A program made the translations under genes and the position numbers. A stretch of DNA of 64,000 nucleotides from Mycolicibacterium neworleansense (lineage in GTDB: Bacteria > Actinomycetota > Actinomycetes > Mycobacteriales > Mycobacteriaceae): the NCBI RefSeq assembly GCF_001245615.1, contig NZ_CWKH01000002.1, forward strand, positions 992,001-1,056,000. The letters are read 5' to 3'. Shown piece by piece: positions 51,112-60,434 of this stretch; the first letter of the stretch is position 1; every line of letters starts with the position of its first letter. The notes beneath the pieces are model-generated. The model was given only the letters and a program-made list of their open reading frames with translations. It searched no databases and was not told the DNA's origin.

Positions 51112-52883
51112 CAGATCATCTCCTGGGTGGTCGCGGCGGGCGGCAGTTCCTCTTCGACGGGTGCGCGTCCGCGGCGCAGCCGGTTGTCGACGTAGTTCAC
51201 CAGATGGGTCAGCGGGATGGTCAGCAGCAGGTAGAACAGTCCGGCTGCCACCAGCGGTGACAGATTTCCGGTCTGCGCGTTGAGGTCTCGGCCCACCTGG
51301 AACAGTTCTCGCTGGCTGGCCACCAGGCCGAGGAAGTACACCAGCGACGAGGCCTTGAGCAGTGAGATGAACTGGTTCATCAGCGCAGGCAGCACGCGGC
51401 GGATACCCTGCGGCACGACGACCAGTCGCATCGACGAGGCGTAGCTGAAGCCCAGTGCGCGTGAGGCTTCCAGCTGCCCGGGCTCGACGCTCTGGATGCC
51501 GGAGCGGAAGATCTCGCCGACGTAGGCCGCGGCCATGAGACCGAGCGCCGCGATGCCCAGCGGGTAGGGGCTGTTGCCGGTGAGCGATCCGACCACGGGC
51601 CCGATGCCCAGCCCGATGAGCAGGATGATCACCACCTCGGGCAGGCCGCGGAAGATGTCGGTGTACACCCGGGCCGGCCAGCGCAGCCACCGCGACCGCG
51701 AGATGCCCGCCACCGCCAGGATCATCCCGAGCACCAGCCCGATGATGCTGGCGCACACGGTCAGGATGAGCGTGTTCGGCAGGCCAGTGCGCAGCAGGTC
51801 GGGGATGGCCTGCTTGTAGAGATCCCAGTCCAGGAATGAGTCAGCCAGTTGCGCGAGTGTGGATTTGGGCGCCACCGGGGCGCCGGCGGCGGGTTTGTCC
51901 TTGGCGGCGGCGATGGCGGCGAAGTCTGGCAGCTGGGGTGCGGGAGCGGCCTTGGAGCCGGGCTTCCAGCCGGGTGGCAGGGCGCGGGGCACCCAGTCCG
52001 AATACAGCTTGGCCCAGGTGCCGTCGGCGATGACGGCGTCCAGTCCGGAGTTGAGCGCGTCGATCAGCGGCTGGTTCTCCTTGGCCACCGCCCACGCCAC
52101 GAAATTGTCGAGACTAAAGGTGTTTTCGATGATCTGCGCCGGGTCACCGGGTTGAACCGTGCCCGAGGCCTGCTGCGACGGCGCCACCCAGGCGTCGATC
52201 TGCCGGGTCTTGAGGCTGGCGTAGACGGTGTTGTAGTCGGGGAACTTCACCGGCTGCAGGTGCAGCGTGTCGATGACGTAGGCCTCCTGCACGGTGCCCT
52301 GCACCACCCCGATGCGCTGGCCGGGGGCGAGCTGACCGAATCCGGTGATCGGAGAGCCGGTCGGCACCACGAGCGAGAAGTATCCGAAGTCGTAGCCGTT
52401 GGTGAAGCCGACGGTGCGGCGCCGGGCGTCGGTGGTGGTGATCGACGAGGAGGCGACGTCGAAGCGGCGGGAGGCGGTCTGGGCCAGCAGGCCGGAGAAG
52501 TCGGTGCCGACGAAGTTGATCCGCAGTCCGAGCTTGTCGGCGATCGCCCGCAGCAACTCGTTGTCGAAACCGGCGAACTGTCCGGCCGAGTTGATGCAGA
52601 TGCTGGGCGGGGCGTCCGACAGCGTGCCGACGGTGAGCACGCCGCGGGTGCCCAGGCCGAGATTGTCGGCCCGGACCTGGTCCAGGGGAGCGACCGTGGC
52701 GGTGGTGTATTTGTCGGCGCCGGGCCCGGTGGCCGCGGCGGCCAGGTTGGTGGGCAGGGCGCTCGCGCTGTCCACACCGGGGGGTGCGCATTGGTCGACG
52801 TCCGCGCCGGCCGGTGCGGCGCACACCAGCCCGAGCAATATCAGGACTGTGGTCAGCAGTGCGGCCGGTCGTCTGGCGTCCAT
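51111..52883 (-). CDS. Fused amino-acid-binding protein and ABC permease (GlnH-GlnP type)
   Basis: A 590-residue fusion. A signal/anchor (LLTTVLILLGLVCAAPAGA) is followed by a family-3 substrate-binding domain at about residues 80-320 (LTVGTLSDAPPSICINSAGQFAGFDNELLRAIADKLGL, SSSITTTDARRR, GVVQGTVQEAYV). After an Ala/Pro linker comes a HisM/GlnP permease domain at about 365-570 (LPNTLILTVCASIIGLVLGMILAV, EAA loop EPGQLEASRALGFSYASSMRLVVVPQGIRRVLP). Fusion anchors the receptor on the permease, as in the GlnPQ type. The start ATG 52883 is preferred over TTG 52892. M. tuberculosis lacks these genes between its marR and gntR homologues. Confidence 0.9.
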   Translation of the reverse strand: MDARRPAALLTTVLILLGLVCAAPAGADVDQCAPPGVDSASALPTNLAAAATGPGADKYTTATVAPLDQVRADNLGLGTRGVLTVGTLSDAPPSICINSAGQFAGFDNELLRAIADKLGLRINFVGTDFSGLLAQTASRRFDVASSSITTTDARRRTVGFTNGYDFGYFSLVVPTGSPITGFGQLAPGQRIGVVQGTVQEAYVIDTLHLQPVKFPDYNTVYASLKTRQIDAWVAPSQQASGTVQPGDPAQIIENTFSLDNFVAWAVAKENQPLIDALNSGLDAVIADGTWAKLYSDWVPRALPPGWKPGSKAAPAPQLPDFAAIAAAKDKPAAGAPVAPKSTLAQLADSFLDWDLYKQAIPDLLRTGLPNTLILTVCASIIGLVLGMILAVAGISRSRWLRWPARVYTDIFRGLPEVVIILLIGLGIGPVVGSLTGNSPYPLGIAALGLMAAAYVGEIFRSGIQSVEPGQLEASRALGFSYASSMRLVVVPQGIRRVLPALMNQFISLLKASSLVYFLGLVASQRELFQVGRDLNAQTGNLSPLVAAGLFYLLLTIPLTHLVNYVDNRLRRGRAPVEEELPPAATTQEMI

Positions 52884-52928
52884 CTGATGCAACCTAGTGG
52901 GCGGACGCCCGGCGATGAGGGATTCCGC

Positions 52929-53594
52929 TCAAGGGGACCGCAAGTCGCCGAACACCCCGCGCCGGGTGAGCTCAGCAATCATGATCTGGGCCATCTTGTC
53001 GGCCCGCTCGGTGCAGGCCCGGCGGGCGCCTTCGGGATCTCGCGCGTGGATGGCGGCGGTCTCCGCCTCGTAGCCGGCCAGGAAATCGGCTTTGGCCTTC
53101 GGATAGCTGATCCAGAACTCCGAGGGGGCGAAGCTCTTGCCGGCGCGGATGGTGGCATGCAGCCGTGGCCCCGCGTACTCGTCGTTGATCGCGTCGCGGA
53201 ACACCCAGCAGGCTTCCTGAAAGGACCTGGTGTCCTTTGCTGAACGCATCACGCGCAACGTGTCATCCAGATGAGCCAGGATGCGCGGGGTGGGGTTGGT
53301 GGCGCAGCGGGCCGAGGCGATGCCGTTGAGAATGCCGTACAACTCGTGGTGCTCGGCAACGGTTGCCTCGTCGAACCGGGAGACGAAGGCGCCACGGTGG
53401 TACCGCGTTGAGAGGATGCCGTCGTGCTCGAGCTGAACCACTGCCTCCTGGATCGGGACGCGGCTCAGCCCGAGGTCACGGACGATCTCGTTGCGGTCGA
53501 TGCGGTCACCGGAGCGCAGCTTGCCCGTCATCACCAGATTGATGATGTGCGTGACAACCTGGTCCTTTTCCTTGACCCCGTAGTTCTTCGGCAC
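52929..53594 (-). CDS. GntR-family regulator, FCD type (Rv0043c type)
   Basis: A 221-residue GntR regulator. The N-terminal winged helix is [47 protein letters not shown]. The C-terminal all-helical FCD ligand domain has metal-ligand-like residues in [11 protein letters not shown] and [15 protein letters not shown]. It lies just upstream of the ABC transporter genes on the same strand, about 45 bp before the permease start, so it may regulate uptake. In M. tuberculosis it stays next to Rv0042c without the transporter. The ligand is unknown. Confidence 0.88.
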   Translation of the reverse strand: MPKNYGVKEKDQVVTHIINLVMTGKLRSGDRIDRNEIVRDLGLSRVPIQEAVVQLEHDGILSTRYHRGAFVSRFDEATVAEHHELYGILNGIASARCATNPTPRILAHLDDTLRVMRSAKDTRSFQEACWVFRDAINDEYAGPRLHATIRAGKSFAPSEFWISYPKAKADFLAGYEAETAAIHARDPEGARRACTERADKMAQIMIAELTRRGVFGDLRSP

Positions 53595-53683
53595 CCTTGT
53601 ATATCTCCCCCTATGGCGAATATGTTGCGCCAGTTTCTCACGTGCTGGCCAGATCGGAGACCCGAGTCGATTCAGCGCAGTCG

Positions 53684-54484
53684 CTAAACTTTGCGAGCCC
53701 GGCCGTCGCGCCAGCGGCAGAGGGCCTCCGCGGCGGTCAGGTCGTAGTCCGGTCCGTTGACGCCGACGGTGAGGATGCTGACACCCAGATCGGCCAGGGC
53801 GTCGGCCTCGGCCAGCATGGCGTCGATGCCACCGGACTCCTGCACGCCGGCCGAGCGCTGCACGGTGGACGGGTCGCGGCCGGTGTTGGCGCAGTGCTCG
53901 GCCAGTACCGCGGCCTTGCCGGGGTAGGTGTCGCGGTCGACGAAGGCGTGCCAGATGTGAGCGTGTTCGGCCACCAGGCGCAGGGTCTTGCGCTCGCCCT
54001 GGCCGCCGATGAGGATCGGAATCTCGCGGGTCGGTGCCGGGTTGAGCTTGGCCAGCCGGGCCTCGATGCGCGGCAGCGCTTCGGCCAGATCGTCCAGCCG
54101 GCTGCCCGCGGTACCGAACTCATAGCCGTACTCGTCGTAATCCTTTTGTTTCCAACCGCTTCCGATGCCCAGGATGAGCCGGCCGTCGGAGATGTGGTCG
54201 ACGGTGCGGGCCATGTCGGCCAGCAGTTCCGGGTTGCGGTACGAGTTGCAGCTCACCAGGGCGCCGATCTCGATGCGCGAGGTCTGCTCGGCCCACGCGC
54301 CGAGCATCGTCCAGCATTCGTAGTGCGCGCCTTCGGGATCGCCGTACAGGGGGAAGAAGTGGTCCCAGTTGAAGGCGATGTCGACGCCGATGTCCTCACA
54401 GCGGCGCACCGCGTCGCGGATGTGGCTGTAGGTGGGGGAGTGCTGTGGCTGCAGTTGCACACCGATGCGTATGGGATGGCTCAC
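53684..54484 (-). CDS. LLM-class F420-dependent oxidoreductase (Rv0044c type)
   Basis: A 266-residue luciferase-like TIM-barrel enzyme expected to use F420. Motifs are [78 protein letters not shown] (the usual LLM core) and [22 protein letters not shown]. The GTG 54484 start ([10 protein letters not shown]) agrees with the mycobacterial homologue. It lies 14 nt after the PhoX-type gene on the same strand. The substrate is unknown. Confidence 0.92.
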   Translation of the reverse strand: MSHPIRIGVQLQPQHSPTYSHIRDAVRRCEDIGVDIAFNWDHFFPLYGDPEGAHYECWTMLGAWAEQTSRIEIGALVSCNSYRNPELLADMARTVDHISDGRLILGIGSGWKQKDYDEYGYEFGTAGSRLDDLAEALPRIEARLAKLNPAPTREIPILIGGQGERKTLRLVAEHAHIWHAFVDRDTYPGKAAVLAEHCANTGRDPSTVQRSAGVQESGGIDAMLAEADALADLGVSILTVGVNGPDYDLTAAEALCRWRDGRARKV

Positions 54485-54498
54485 TTTTCCGAGACTAC

Positions 54499-56583
54499 TC
54501 AGACGGTGCCGATCTGGCCGCCGGGCTTCCACACCGCGACCACCGCGGGCCGTGCCGGGGTGTCGGCACCACCCGGCCAGTGCGACAGCGGCTTGGCCAG
54601 GCTGTGGTCATCGCCCTCGCCCGGGTGCTGCACACACACCGTGACCAGATCGTCGGTCACCACCGGGCCGCATGTCTCGGCGCCGACCGGCACGCTGAGG
54701 AACTGTTTGGTCTCACCCCGGTTGGGGCCGTCGAGCGCCACCGCGAACAGTCCGTCGTTGGCATCGAGCGCGTTGCCGTCGGTCGAGATCCACAGGTTGC
54801 CGTGGCTGTCGAAGGCCAGGTTGTCCGGGCAGGAGATGGGACTGACCTGGTTTTTGTCGAACCCGGCGTAGTAGGTGTCGGCTGCCTTGGGGTCGCCGCA
54901 CACCAACAGCAGATCCCAGGTGAAGTCGGTGCCGGTGTGGTTGTCGGTGATCTCCAGGATCTGGCCGTTCTTGTTCTCGTTGCGCGGGTTGGCCGCGTCG
55001 GCCGGAGCCTTGCCGTCGGTGCCGCGCTTGTCGTTGTTGGTCAGCGCCACGTAGACCTTGCCGGTGCGTGGGTTGGCCTCGAAATCCTCGGGCCGGTCCA
55101 TCTTGGTGGCGCCGGCCTTGTCGGCGGCGATGCGGGTGAATACCGCGGCCTCCTGGGCGGTCACGCCCTCGACGAGAGATTCGGCCTGCCCGTTCGGTCC
55201 GGACTTCAGCAGCGGGATCCACGTGCCGGACCCGGCGAACGAGCCTTTCGCCGGGAGCTTGCCGGTGCCGTCGATCTCGGCGGCGGGAATGTCGCTGGTG
55301 AGCTTGGCGACGTACAACGTGCCCTCGTCGAGGAGGGTCATGTTGTGGGCCATTGCGGCGGGGTCGCCGGTCTTCCAGCCGGGCGCGATCTTCTTGGCGG
55401 AGACGAATTTGTACATGTAGTCGAAGCGTTCGTCGTCTCCGGTGTAGACCACCACGCTGCCGTCGCCGGTCACGTAGACGTTGGCGCCCTCGTGCTTGAA
55501 CCGGCCCAGTGCGGAGTGTTTGACCGGCGTCGAGGCCGGATCCCACGGGTTGAGTTCGACGACGTAGCCGAAGCGGTTGACCTCGTTGGGGGTCTTGGTG
55601 AGGTCGAAGCGCGGATCGAAGTCTTCCCACTTGAGCTCGGACCGCTCGTGCTCGACGCCGTAGCGGGCGTAGCGGTCGGCGTCCGCCGGCTTCGGTGCCG
55701 GAGCTCCTTCGCCGGCCCCGAAGTAGCCGTGGAAGTTCTCCTCACCGGAAAGCACTGTGCCCCAGGGAGTTACGCCGCCGGCACAGTTGGCGAAGGTGCC
55801 GGACACGGCGCGCCCGGTCGGGTCGGCTGCGGTCTTGACGAAGTCGGTGCCCGCCGCGGGGCCGGTGAGCGTGAACGCAGTGTCGGCCATGATGCGGCGG
55901 TTGTAGCGGCCCATCACCGGTTTCAGCGCGCCGTCGCTGCCCCGTTCCACCTCCACCACGCCCATCCCGACCGCGGCGATCTCGATGTCGAACTGCTCGC
56001 GGGTGGGCGCCTCGGCGTTGTAGGCGGGGAACATGAACTCCGGCGTGACGTATTCGAAGTTGGTCACCAGCAGGAACCGGTTGGCCTGTCCTTCGATCGG
56101 CAGGAGCGCGGCGAAGTCGTTGTTGAACCCGAACTGCTTGCGCTGTGCAGCGGCGGTCTGCCGGTTGATGTCGAACATCGGGGCGTCGGGCAGTACCGGG
56201 TCGCCCCACGCGATCACGACCCGCTGCTGGTAGCCGTCGGGGATCACGACGGCGTCTTCGGTGTTCGGTGCGACGGCGGTGAACTTCAGGCCGGGCGGCG
56301 TTTCGACGGGTAGCGCGGCCGGTGACGGCGTCTGGGCGGGCTTCGTGTCGGTACCGCAGGCAGCCAGCGCGGATCCGGCGCCGACGGCCAGCACGGTGAC
56401 ACCGGCGGCCTGCAGGACCGACCGGCGTGACATCTGTTTGACGATGTCGCCGAAGTACTGGTTGTCGCTGGTGTTCGGGGCGGGCTTGGAACATGCGTCG
56501 CCACAGCGGTAGCGGCAGGTCACGTGCTGGCGCGACGACGTTCCGCGATGGGTGACAAAGAGATTCAGCGGTACAAGCGGCAT
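54499..56583 (-). CDS. PhoX-family (DUF839) Tat-exported phosphatase-like protein
   Basis: A 694-residue protein of the PhoX/DUF839 family, calcium-iron-dependent alkaline phosphatases with a beta-propeller. The first 30 residues hold a Cys-containing segment (VTCRYRCGDACSKP). A twin-arginine signal with SRRSVLQAAGVTVLAVGAG and a lipobox-like ALAAC follow, so export by Tat and possible lipidation are likely. Family pieces include EVERGSDGALKPVMGRYNRRI, GGVTPWGTVLSGEENFHGYFG, VVYTGDDERFDYMYKFVS, and PDNLAFDSHGNLWISTDG. Expected activity is phosphomonoester hydrolysis under phosphate limitation. No adjacent phosphate genes are seen. It is absent at this place in M. tuberculosis. Confidence 0.88.
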   Translation of the reverse strand: MPLVPLNLFVTHRGTSSRQHVTCRYRCGDACSKPAPNTSDNQYFGDIVKQMSRRSVLQAAGVTVLAVGAGSALAACGTDTKPAQTPSPAALPVETPPGLKFTAVAPNTEDAVVIPDGYQQRVVIAWGDPVLPDAPMFDINRQTAAAQRKQFGFNNDFAALLPIEGQANRFLLVTNFEYVTPEFMFPAYNAEAPTREQFDIEIAAVGMGVVEVERGSDGALKPVMGRYNRRIMADTAFTLTGPAAGTDFVKTAADPTGRAVSGTFANCAGGVTPWGTVLSGEENFHGYFGAGEGAPAPKPADADRYARYGVEHERSELKWEDFDPRFDLTKTPNEVNRFGYVVELNPWDPASTPVKHSALGRFKHEGANVYVTGDGSVVVYTGDDERFDYMYKFVSAKKIAPGWKTGDPAAMAHNMTLLDEGTLYVAKLTSDIPAAEIDGTGKLPAKGSFAGSGTWIPLLKSGPNGQAESLVEGVTAQEAAVFTRIAADKAGATKMDRPEDFEANPRTGKVYVALTNNDKRGTDGKAPADAANPRNENKNGQILEITDNHTGTDFTWDLLLVCGDPKAADTYYAGFDKNQVSPISCPDNLAFDSHGNLWISTDGNALDANDGLFAVALDGPNRGETKQFLSVPVGAETCGPVVTDDLVTVCVQHPGEGDDHSLAKPLSHWPGGADTPARPAVVAVWKPGGQIGTV

Positions 56584-56656
56584 TCCGCGCAGATCCTTCC
56601 ACCAGACACCGGCCGCGGGAGCAGCGGCCGGACTGGCGGAAACCTACGGGAGCTGA

Positions 56657-56691
56657 GCTAGCAGCGGGTTAACAGCAGGCAACCTGCTAGC
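56657..56691 (-). terminator. Stem-loop after the alpha/beta-hydrolase gene
   Basis: Inverted repeats GCTAGCAG (56657-56664) / CTGCTAGC (56684-56691) and a nested AGCAGG / CCTGCT (56674-56688). They sit at the end of the hydrolase gene and overlap its stop codon region. This is consistent with a terminator before the PhoX gene. Confidence 0.5.
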
Positions 56692-57577
56692 TACTACCGA
56701 CAATGCCGCGCAGGATCTCCACGAGCTTGGCTGGTTGATCGCCCTGCACGGAGTGCCCGGAGTCGGCGACCACATGGGTGCGCTGAAAGCCGGGTGCGGT
56801 CTTGGAGAACGTCTCGGCGTCCTCGTCGTTGACGAAGAACGAGTTGGCGCCGCGGATCAGGGTGGTGGGCATGGTGATCGACGGAACGTCGTCCCACAGC
56901 CCCTCAAACCCGTCGCCCTTGCGGAACGAGTCGTACCGCCAGGTCCAGGTGCCGTCGTCGAGCTGCTTGGAGTTGTGGAAGACGCCGCGCCGCAACGAAT
57001 TCCGGTCCCGGTGTGGGGCGGCGGCGATGGTCACGTCGAGCATGGCCTGAAACGTCGGGAAGGTGCGGTGCTCCTGAACCAGTGCGACGGTGCCCATCTG
57101 GGCCTTGGTCATCTCGTTGTGGCGTTCGGGGGCCGACGGGGTGACGTCGACCAGCGCGAGTTCGGGCACCAGCCGGGGTTCGGTCGCCGCGATCCGCAGC
57201 GCCGTCAACCCGCCCAGCGACATTCCGACTACCAGGCGCGGTGTGGGGGCGTACATCTCGAGCACCGGAATCAGGCTTGCCGCATTGAGTTTCGGCCCGT
57301 AGTCACCGTCCTCGCGCCACGCGGACCGGCCGTGGCCGGGCAGATCGACGGCCAGGGCCGGCTCGCCGAGGCCGAGGATCACGGTGTCCCAGGTGTGGGC
57401 GTTCTGGCCGCCGCCGTGCAGGAACACGATCCGCGGGGTGTCGGTGCCGAACTTCAGCGCGCTGATCGGGCCCTGCTCGATGCGCTCGACCGGTGGTATC
57501 GCGGTTGCGCCGATCTGTTCGGCGTTCTCGTGCAGGAGGCCGAACTCGTCGAGGCCGGTCAATGCGTCGTCGCTCAC
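56687..57577 (-). CDS. Alpha/beta-fold hydrolase (Rv0045c type esterase)
   Basis: A 296-residue alpha/beta hydrolase. The oxyanion region is IVFLHGGGQNAHTWDTVI, a second conserved strand is VDLPGHGRSAWREDG, the nucleophile elbow is VVGMSLGGLTALR, and the terminal His is in VVADSGHSVQGDQP. The acid is probably in GANSFFVNDEDAE. The M. tuberculosis homologue is an esterase of broad ester specificity. GTG 57577 (VSDDALTGLDEFGLL) was chosen by agreement with that family. The upstream open frame to 57844 runs through the ino1 terminator and is not coding. Confidence 0.92.
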   Translation of the reverse strand: MSDDALTGLDEFGLLHENAEQIGATAIPPVERIEQGPISALKFGTDTPRIVFLHGGGQNAHTWDTVILGLGEPALAVDLPGHGRSAWREDGDYGPKLNAASLIPVLEMYAPTPRLVVGMSLGGLTALRIAATEPRLVPELALVDVTPSAPERHNEMTKAQMGTVALVQEHRTFPTFQAMLDVTIAAAPHRDRNSLRRGVFHNSKQLDDGTWTWRYDSFRKGDGFEGLWDDVPSITMPTTLIRGANSFFVNDEDAETFSKTAPGFQRTHVVADSGHSVQGDQPAKLVEILRGIVGSS

Positions 57578-57602
57578 CACGCCGCCGACCTTACTTCCAA
57601 AA

Positions 57603-57659
57603 CGACTCTGCGCCCAGGGCGTAGATGTGCGAGAAGCACACGCCCTGGGCGCAGAATCG
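57603..57659 (-). terminator. Long stem-loop terminator after ino1
   Basis: Arms 57603-57622 and 57640-57659 are 20-nt inverted repeats with one mismatch. The core is TCTGCGCCCAGGGCGT and the loop is 17 nt. It begins 5 nt after the ino1 stop on the minus strand. Confidence 0.85.
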
Positions 57660-57663
57660 AATG

Positions 57664-58755
57664 CTAACCAGAAATGAAGGTCTCCAGCTCGATGCGCGCG
57701 ACGTCGTCGGCGATCTGCTTCGGCGGGCTCTTCATCAGATAGGCCGAGGCCGCCTCGATGGGGCCACCGATGCCGCGGTCCTTGGCGATCTTGGCGGCGC
57801 GCACCGCGTCGATGATCACCCCGGCCGAGTTCGGCGAGTCCCACACCTCGAGCTTGTACTCCAGGTTCAGCGGCACGTCACCGAAGGCGCGGCCTTCCAG
57901 GCGGACGTAGGCCCACTTGCGGTCGTCGAGCCAGGCGACGTGGTCGGACGGGCCGATGTGGACGTTCTTGTCCTCGACCTTGCCGGCCAGCGAGCCGGTC
58001 AGGTTGGAGGTGACGGCCTGAGTCTTGGAGACCTTCTTGGACTCCAGGCGCGAGCGCTCCAGCATGTTCAGGAAGTCCATGTTGCCGCCGACGTTGAGCT
58101 GGTAGGTGCGGTCCAGCGTGACGCCGCGGTCCTCGAACAGCTTGGCCATCACGCGGTGGGTGATGGTCGCGCCGACCTGGCTCTTGATGTCGTCGCCGAC
58201 GATCGGGACACCGGCGTCGGTGAACTTCTTGGCCCAGACCGGGTCGGAGGCGATGAACACCGGAAGCGCGTTGACGAAGGCCACGCCGGCGTCGATGGCG
58301 CACTGGGCGTAGAACTTGTCGGCCTCTTCGGAGCCCACCGGCAGGTAGGAGACCAGCACGTCGACCTTGGCGTCCTTGAGCGCCTGGACCACGTCGACCG
58401 GCTCGAAGTCGGAGATCTCGATGGTGTCGGCGTAGTACTTGCCGATGCCGTCGAGGGTCGGGCCGCGCTGCACGGTCACGTTGGTGGGCGGCACGTCGGC
58501 GATCTTGATGGTGTTGTTCTCGGAGGCGAAGATGGCCTCGGACAGGTCGAAGCCGACCTTCTTGGCGTCCACATCGAACGCGGCCACGAACTTGACGTCA
58601 CGCACGTGGTACGGGCCGAACTTCACGTGCATCAGGCCCGGCACGGTCGTGTTCTCATCGGCGTTGTGGTAGTACTGCACGCCCTGGACCAGGGACGATG
58701 CGCAGTTACCGACGCCGACAATGGCGACCCGGATTTCTCCTGAGTGCTCAGACAT
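57664..58755 (-). CDS. ino1: Myo-inositol-1-phosphate synthase
   Basis: A 363-residue NAD-dependent enzyme converting glucose 6-phosphate to 1L-myo-inositol 1-phosphate. This is the entry to phosphatidylinositol, mannosides, LAM and mycothiol. The NAD motif is [16 protein letters not shown]. Other conserved segments are [78 protein letters not shown] and [18 protein letters not shown]. The start ATG 58755 has AAGGAG 8 nt upstream. ATG 58818 upstream is possible but lacks a site. It follows padR by 60 nt, suggesting PadR control. Confidence 0.97.
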   Translation of the reverse strand: MSEHSGEIRVAIVGVGNCASSLVQGVQYYHNADENTTVPGLMHVKFGPYHVRDVKFVAAFDVDAKKVGFDLSEAIFASENNTIKIADVPPTNVTVQRGPTLDGIGKYYADTIEISDFEPVDVVQALKDAKVDVLVSYLPVGSEEADKFYAQCAIDAGVAFVNALPVFIASDPVWAKKFTDAGVPIVGDDIKSQVGATITHRVMAKLFEDRGVTLDRTYQLNVGGNMDFLNMLERSRLESKKVSKTQAVTSNLTGSLAGKVEDKNVHIGPSDHVAWLDDRKWAYVRLEGRAFGDVPLNLEYKLEVWDSPNSAGVIIDAVRAAKIAKDRGIGGPIEAASAYLMKSPPKQIADDVARIELETFISG

Positions 58756-58814
58756 GGACGATCTCCTTACTCGTTCTGTGTGCTCGGCCTGGGGGGCCTC
58801 GTACGGAGCTGTGC

Positions 58815-59360
58815 TCATATGTTTTCTGGGCGCCCCTGCGCCGTCCGTTCGGCCGCGATCAACTCGTTGAGCCATTTCACTTCTCGTTCGCTGGACTCCA
58901 GGCCCAGCTGGTGCAGCTGACGGGTGTAGCGGTCGAACGAACTGCTGGCCCGCGCCACTGCTTCACGCAGGCCTTCCCGGCGTTCTTCCACCTGACGCCG
59001 CCGGCCCTCCAAGATCCGCATCCTGGCCTCGGCCGGGGTGCGGTTGAAGAAGGCAAGGTGGACACCAAAGCCGTCGTCGGAGAAGTTCTGTGGCCCCGTG
59101 TCGGCGACCAACTCGGTGAATCGCTGCTTGCCGGCATCGGTCAGCTGGTACACCCGCCGAGCCCTGCGCACCTTGGTCGGTCCCAAGGGTGCGGCGTCCT
59201 CGACGATCAGGCCGTCGGCCTGCATGCGACGTAATGCCGGGTAGAGCGACCCGTACGAGAACGCTCTGAACGCCCCCAACAGACCCGTCAAACGCTTGCG
59301 CAGCTCGTAGCCGTGCATAGGTGACTCGAGCAAGAGGCCCAGGACTGCGAGCTCAAGCAT
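58815..59360 (-). CDS. PadR-family transcriptional regulator (Rv0047c type)
   Basis: A 181-residue PadR regulator. The winged helix is [26 protein letters not shown] then [19 protein letters not shown] and [15 protein letters not shown]. The C-terminal coiled-coil dimer arm is [36 protein letters not shown]. The start ATG 59360 has AAAGGGG upstream. It is co-oriented with and directly upstream of ino1, so inositol synthesis is the likely target. A palindrome upstream of it is a candidate operator. Confidence 0.92.
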   Translation of the reverse strand: MLELAVLGLLLESPMHGYELRKRLTGLLGAFRAFSYGSLYPALRRMQADGLIVEDAAPLGPTKVRRARRVYQLTDAGKQRFTELVADTGPQNFSDDGFGVHLAFFNRTPAEARMRILEGRRRQVEERREGLREAVARASSSFDRYTRQLHQLGLESSEREVKWLNELIAAERTAQGRPENI

Positions 59361-59428
59361 CAAGATCACCCCTTTCGACAGATCAGATGGAATTGATCGC
59401 TACGACGGATCAACACCTCGCCAAACTG

Positions 59429-59441
59429 TATCGCGCCGATA
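59429..59441. promoter_or_regulatory. TATCG-CGC-CGATA palindrome upstream of padR-ino1
   Basis: A perfect 5-bp dyad with a 3-nt spacer, followed by TATTTGGTG, about 70 bp before the padR start. Its size and location suit a PadR operator or promoter-overlapping site. It is not experimentally supported here. Confidence 0.45.
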
Positions 59442-59491
59442 TATTTGGTGCCAAGTGAATGCGCCGATCGGTACGGCCCGGTGGCCGGGGC

Positions 59492-60364
59492 TCAGCGGTC
59501 GGCGCGCCAGATCTGCTTGGTCGTGCCGTCGGGGAACAGCTCGATGTAGCCGGAGCCGAAATCGCTGTTGACGTGGACGTCGATGGTGACCGCTTCCGGG
59601 GTCGACGGGTCCTCGGCCGGGCTGACCCGGATCCACACGTCCTTGACGTCGGCGCGTTTGACGCCCACGGTGTCGGCCGCCCCCCGCGCGACGGCGAGCG
59701 TCTTCTCGAAGTCGAACTTGGCCAGGTCCACCAGCCGGTCGTCGCTGTCGACCGTGCTCGGCGACGAGCTGGGATCACCCCAGCCGCCGCGGTAGTAGTA
59801 GCGCTGCAGGCGCCGGTTGTCCTGCGCATCGGGCCGGCTCAGCATCGCCATGTCCGAGTGGATGTCGAGTTCGAAGCCCATCGTGTTGCCGAACCGCTGG
59901 CGCATCTGCTCGAAGAGCCCGTTGAACCCGTTGAGTGACTGAAGCTGCTTCGGCGGGGTCAGCACCACCGGGTCGATTCCGTCGGGCACCGCCCCCGGGT
60001 CGGGGTTGAAGCTCAGCGGTGAGGAGGTGTTTCCGTACACGCCCCAGCCGATGCCCATGCCGAGCAGGACCAGCACCACGGCCGAGGCCAGGCGCAGGCC
60101 CCAGCCGGATCCGGCCGGCTTGCGGATGCGGGGCAGGCGCGGCTTGGCCAGGGTCGGCAGCGTCACCGGTGCATTGGCGTTCTGCAGATCGTCGACCAGG
60201 CGGGCCAATTCTCCCAGTGTCGTGGCGTTGGTGGCCGCCGACACCCGCTGGCGGTGTTCTTCCATGGACAGCTGACCCTCAGCCAGCGCGGTGTCGAGCA
60301 CCTGACAGGTGTCGTTGCGATCGCTGTCTTTGGCCCGGGTGGTCGAGGTCTGCCGAGTTGCCAC
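59492..60364 (-). CDS. DUF1707-containing membrane protein (Rv0048c type)
   Basis: A 290-residue protein. The N-terminal DUF1707/SHOCT-like region (residues about 10-65: DRNDTCQVLDTALAEGQLSMEEHRQRVSAATNATTLGELARLVDDLQ) precedes one transmembrane helix (LASAVVLVLLGMGIGWGVYG). A roughly 180-residue extracytoplasmic domain ends GYIELFPDGTTKQIWRADR. Start GTG 60364 gives the length of the M. tuberculosis homologue. It is divergent from the DUF5318 gene by 70 bp. The role is unknown. Confidence 0.85.
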   Translation of the reverse strand: MATRQTSTTRAKDSDRNDTCQVLDTALAEGQLSMEEHRQRVSAATNATTLGELARLVDDLQNANAPVTLPTLAKPRLPRIRKPAGSGWGLRLASAVVLVLLGMGIGWGVYGNTSSPLSFNPDPGAVPDGIDPVVLTPPKQLQSLNGFNGLFEQMRQRFGNTMGFELDIHSDMAMLSRPDAQDNRRLQRYYYRGGWGDPSSSPSTVDSDDRLVDLAKFDFEKTLAVARGAADTVGVKRADVKDVWIRVSPAEDPSTPEAVTIDVHVNSDFGSGYIELFPDGTTKQIWRADR

Positions 60365-60434
60365 GGAAGATGATCGTAGGAGGTGTGACGCGGTCGCGCC
60401 TCGGTGTCCAGGGGGTCGACGTACTCTGGTCATC

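Noticed and set aside
57578..57844. Upstream extension of the alpha/beta-hydrolase
   Set aside because: It would read through the ino1 terminator hairpin and into ino1. The family N-terminus begins at GTG 57577.
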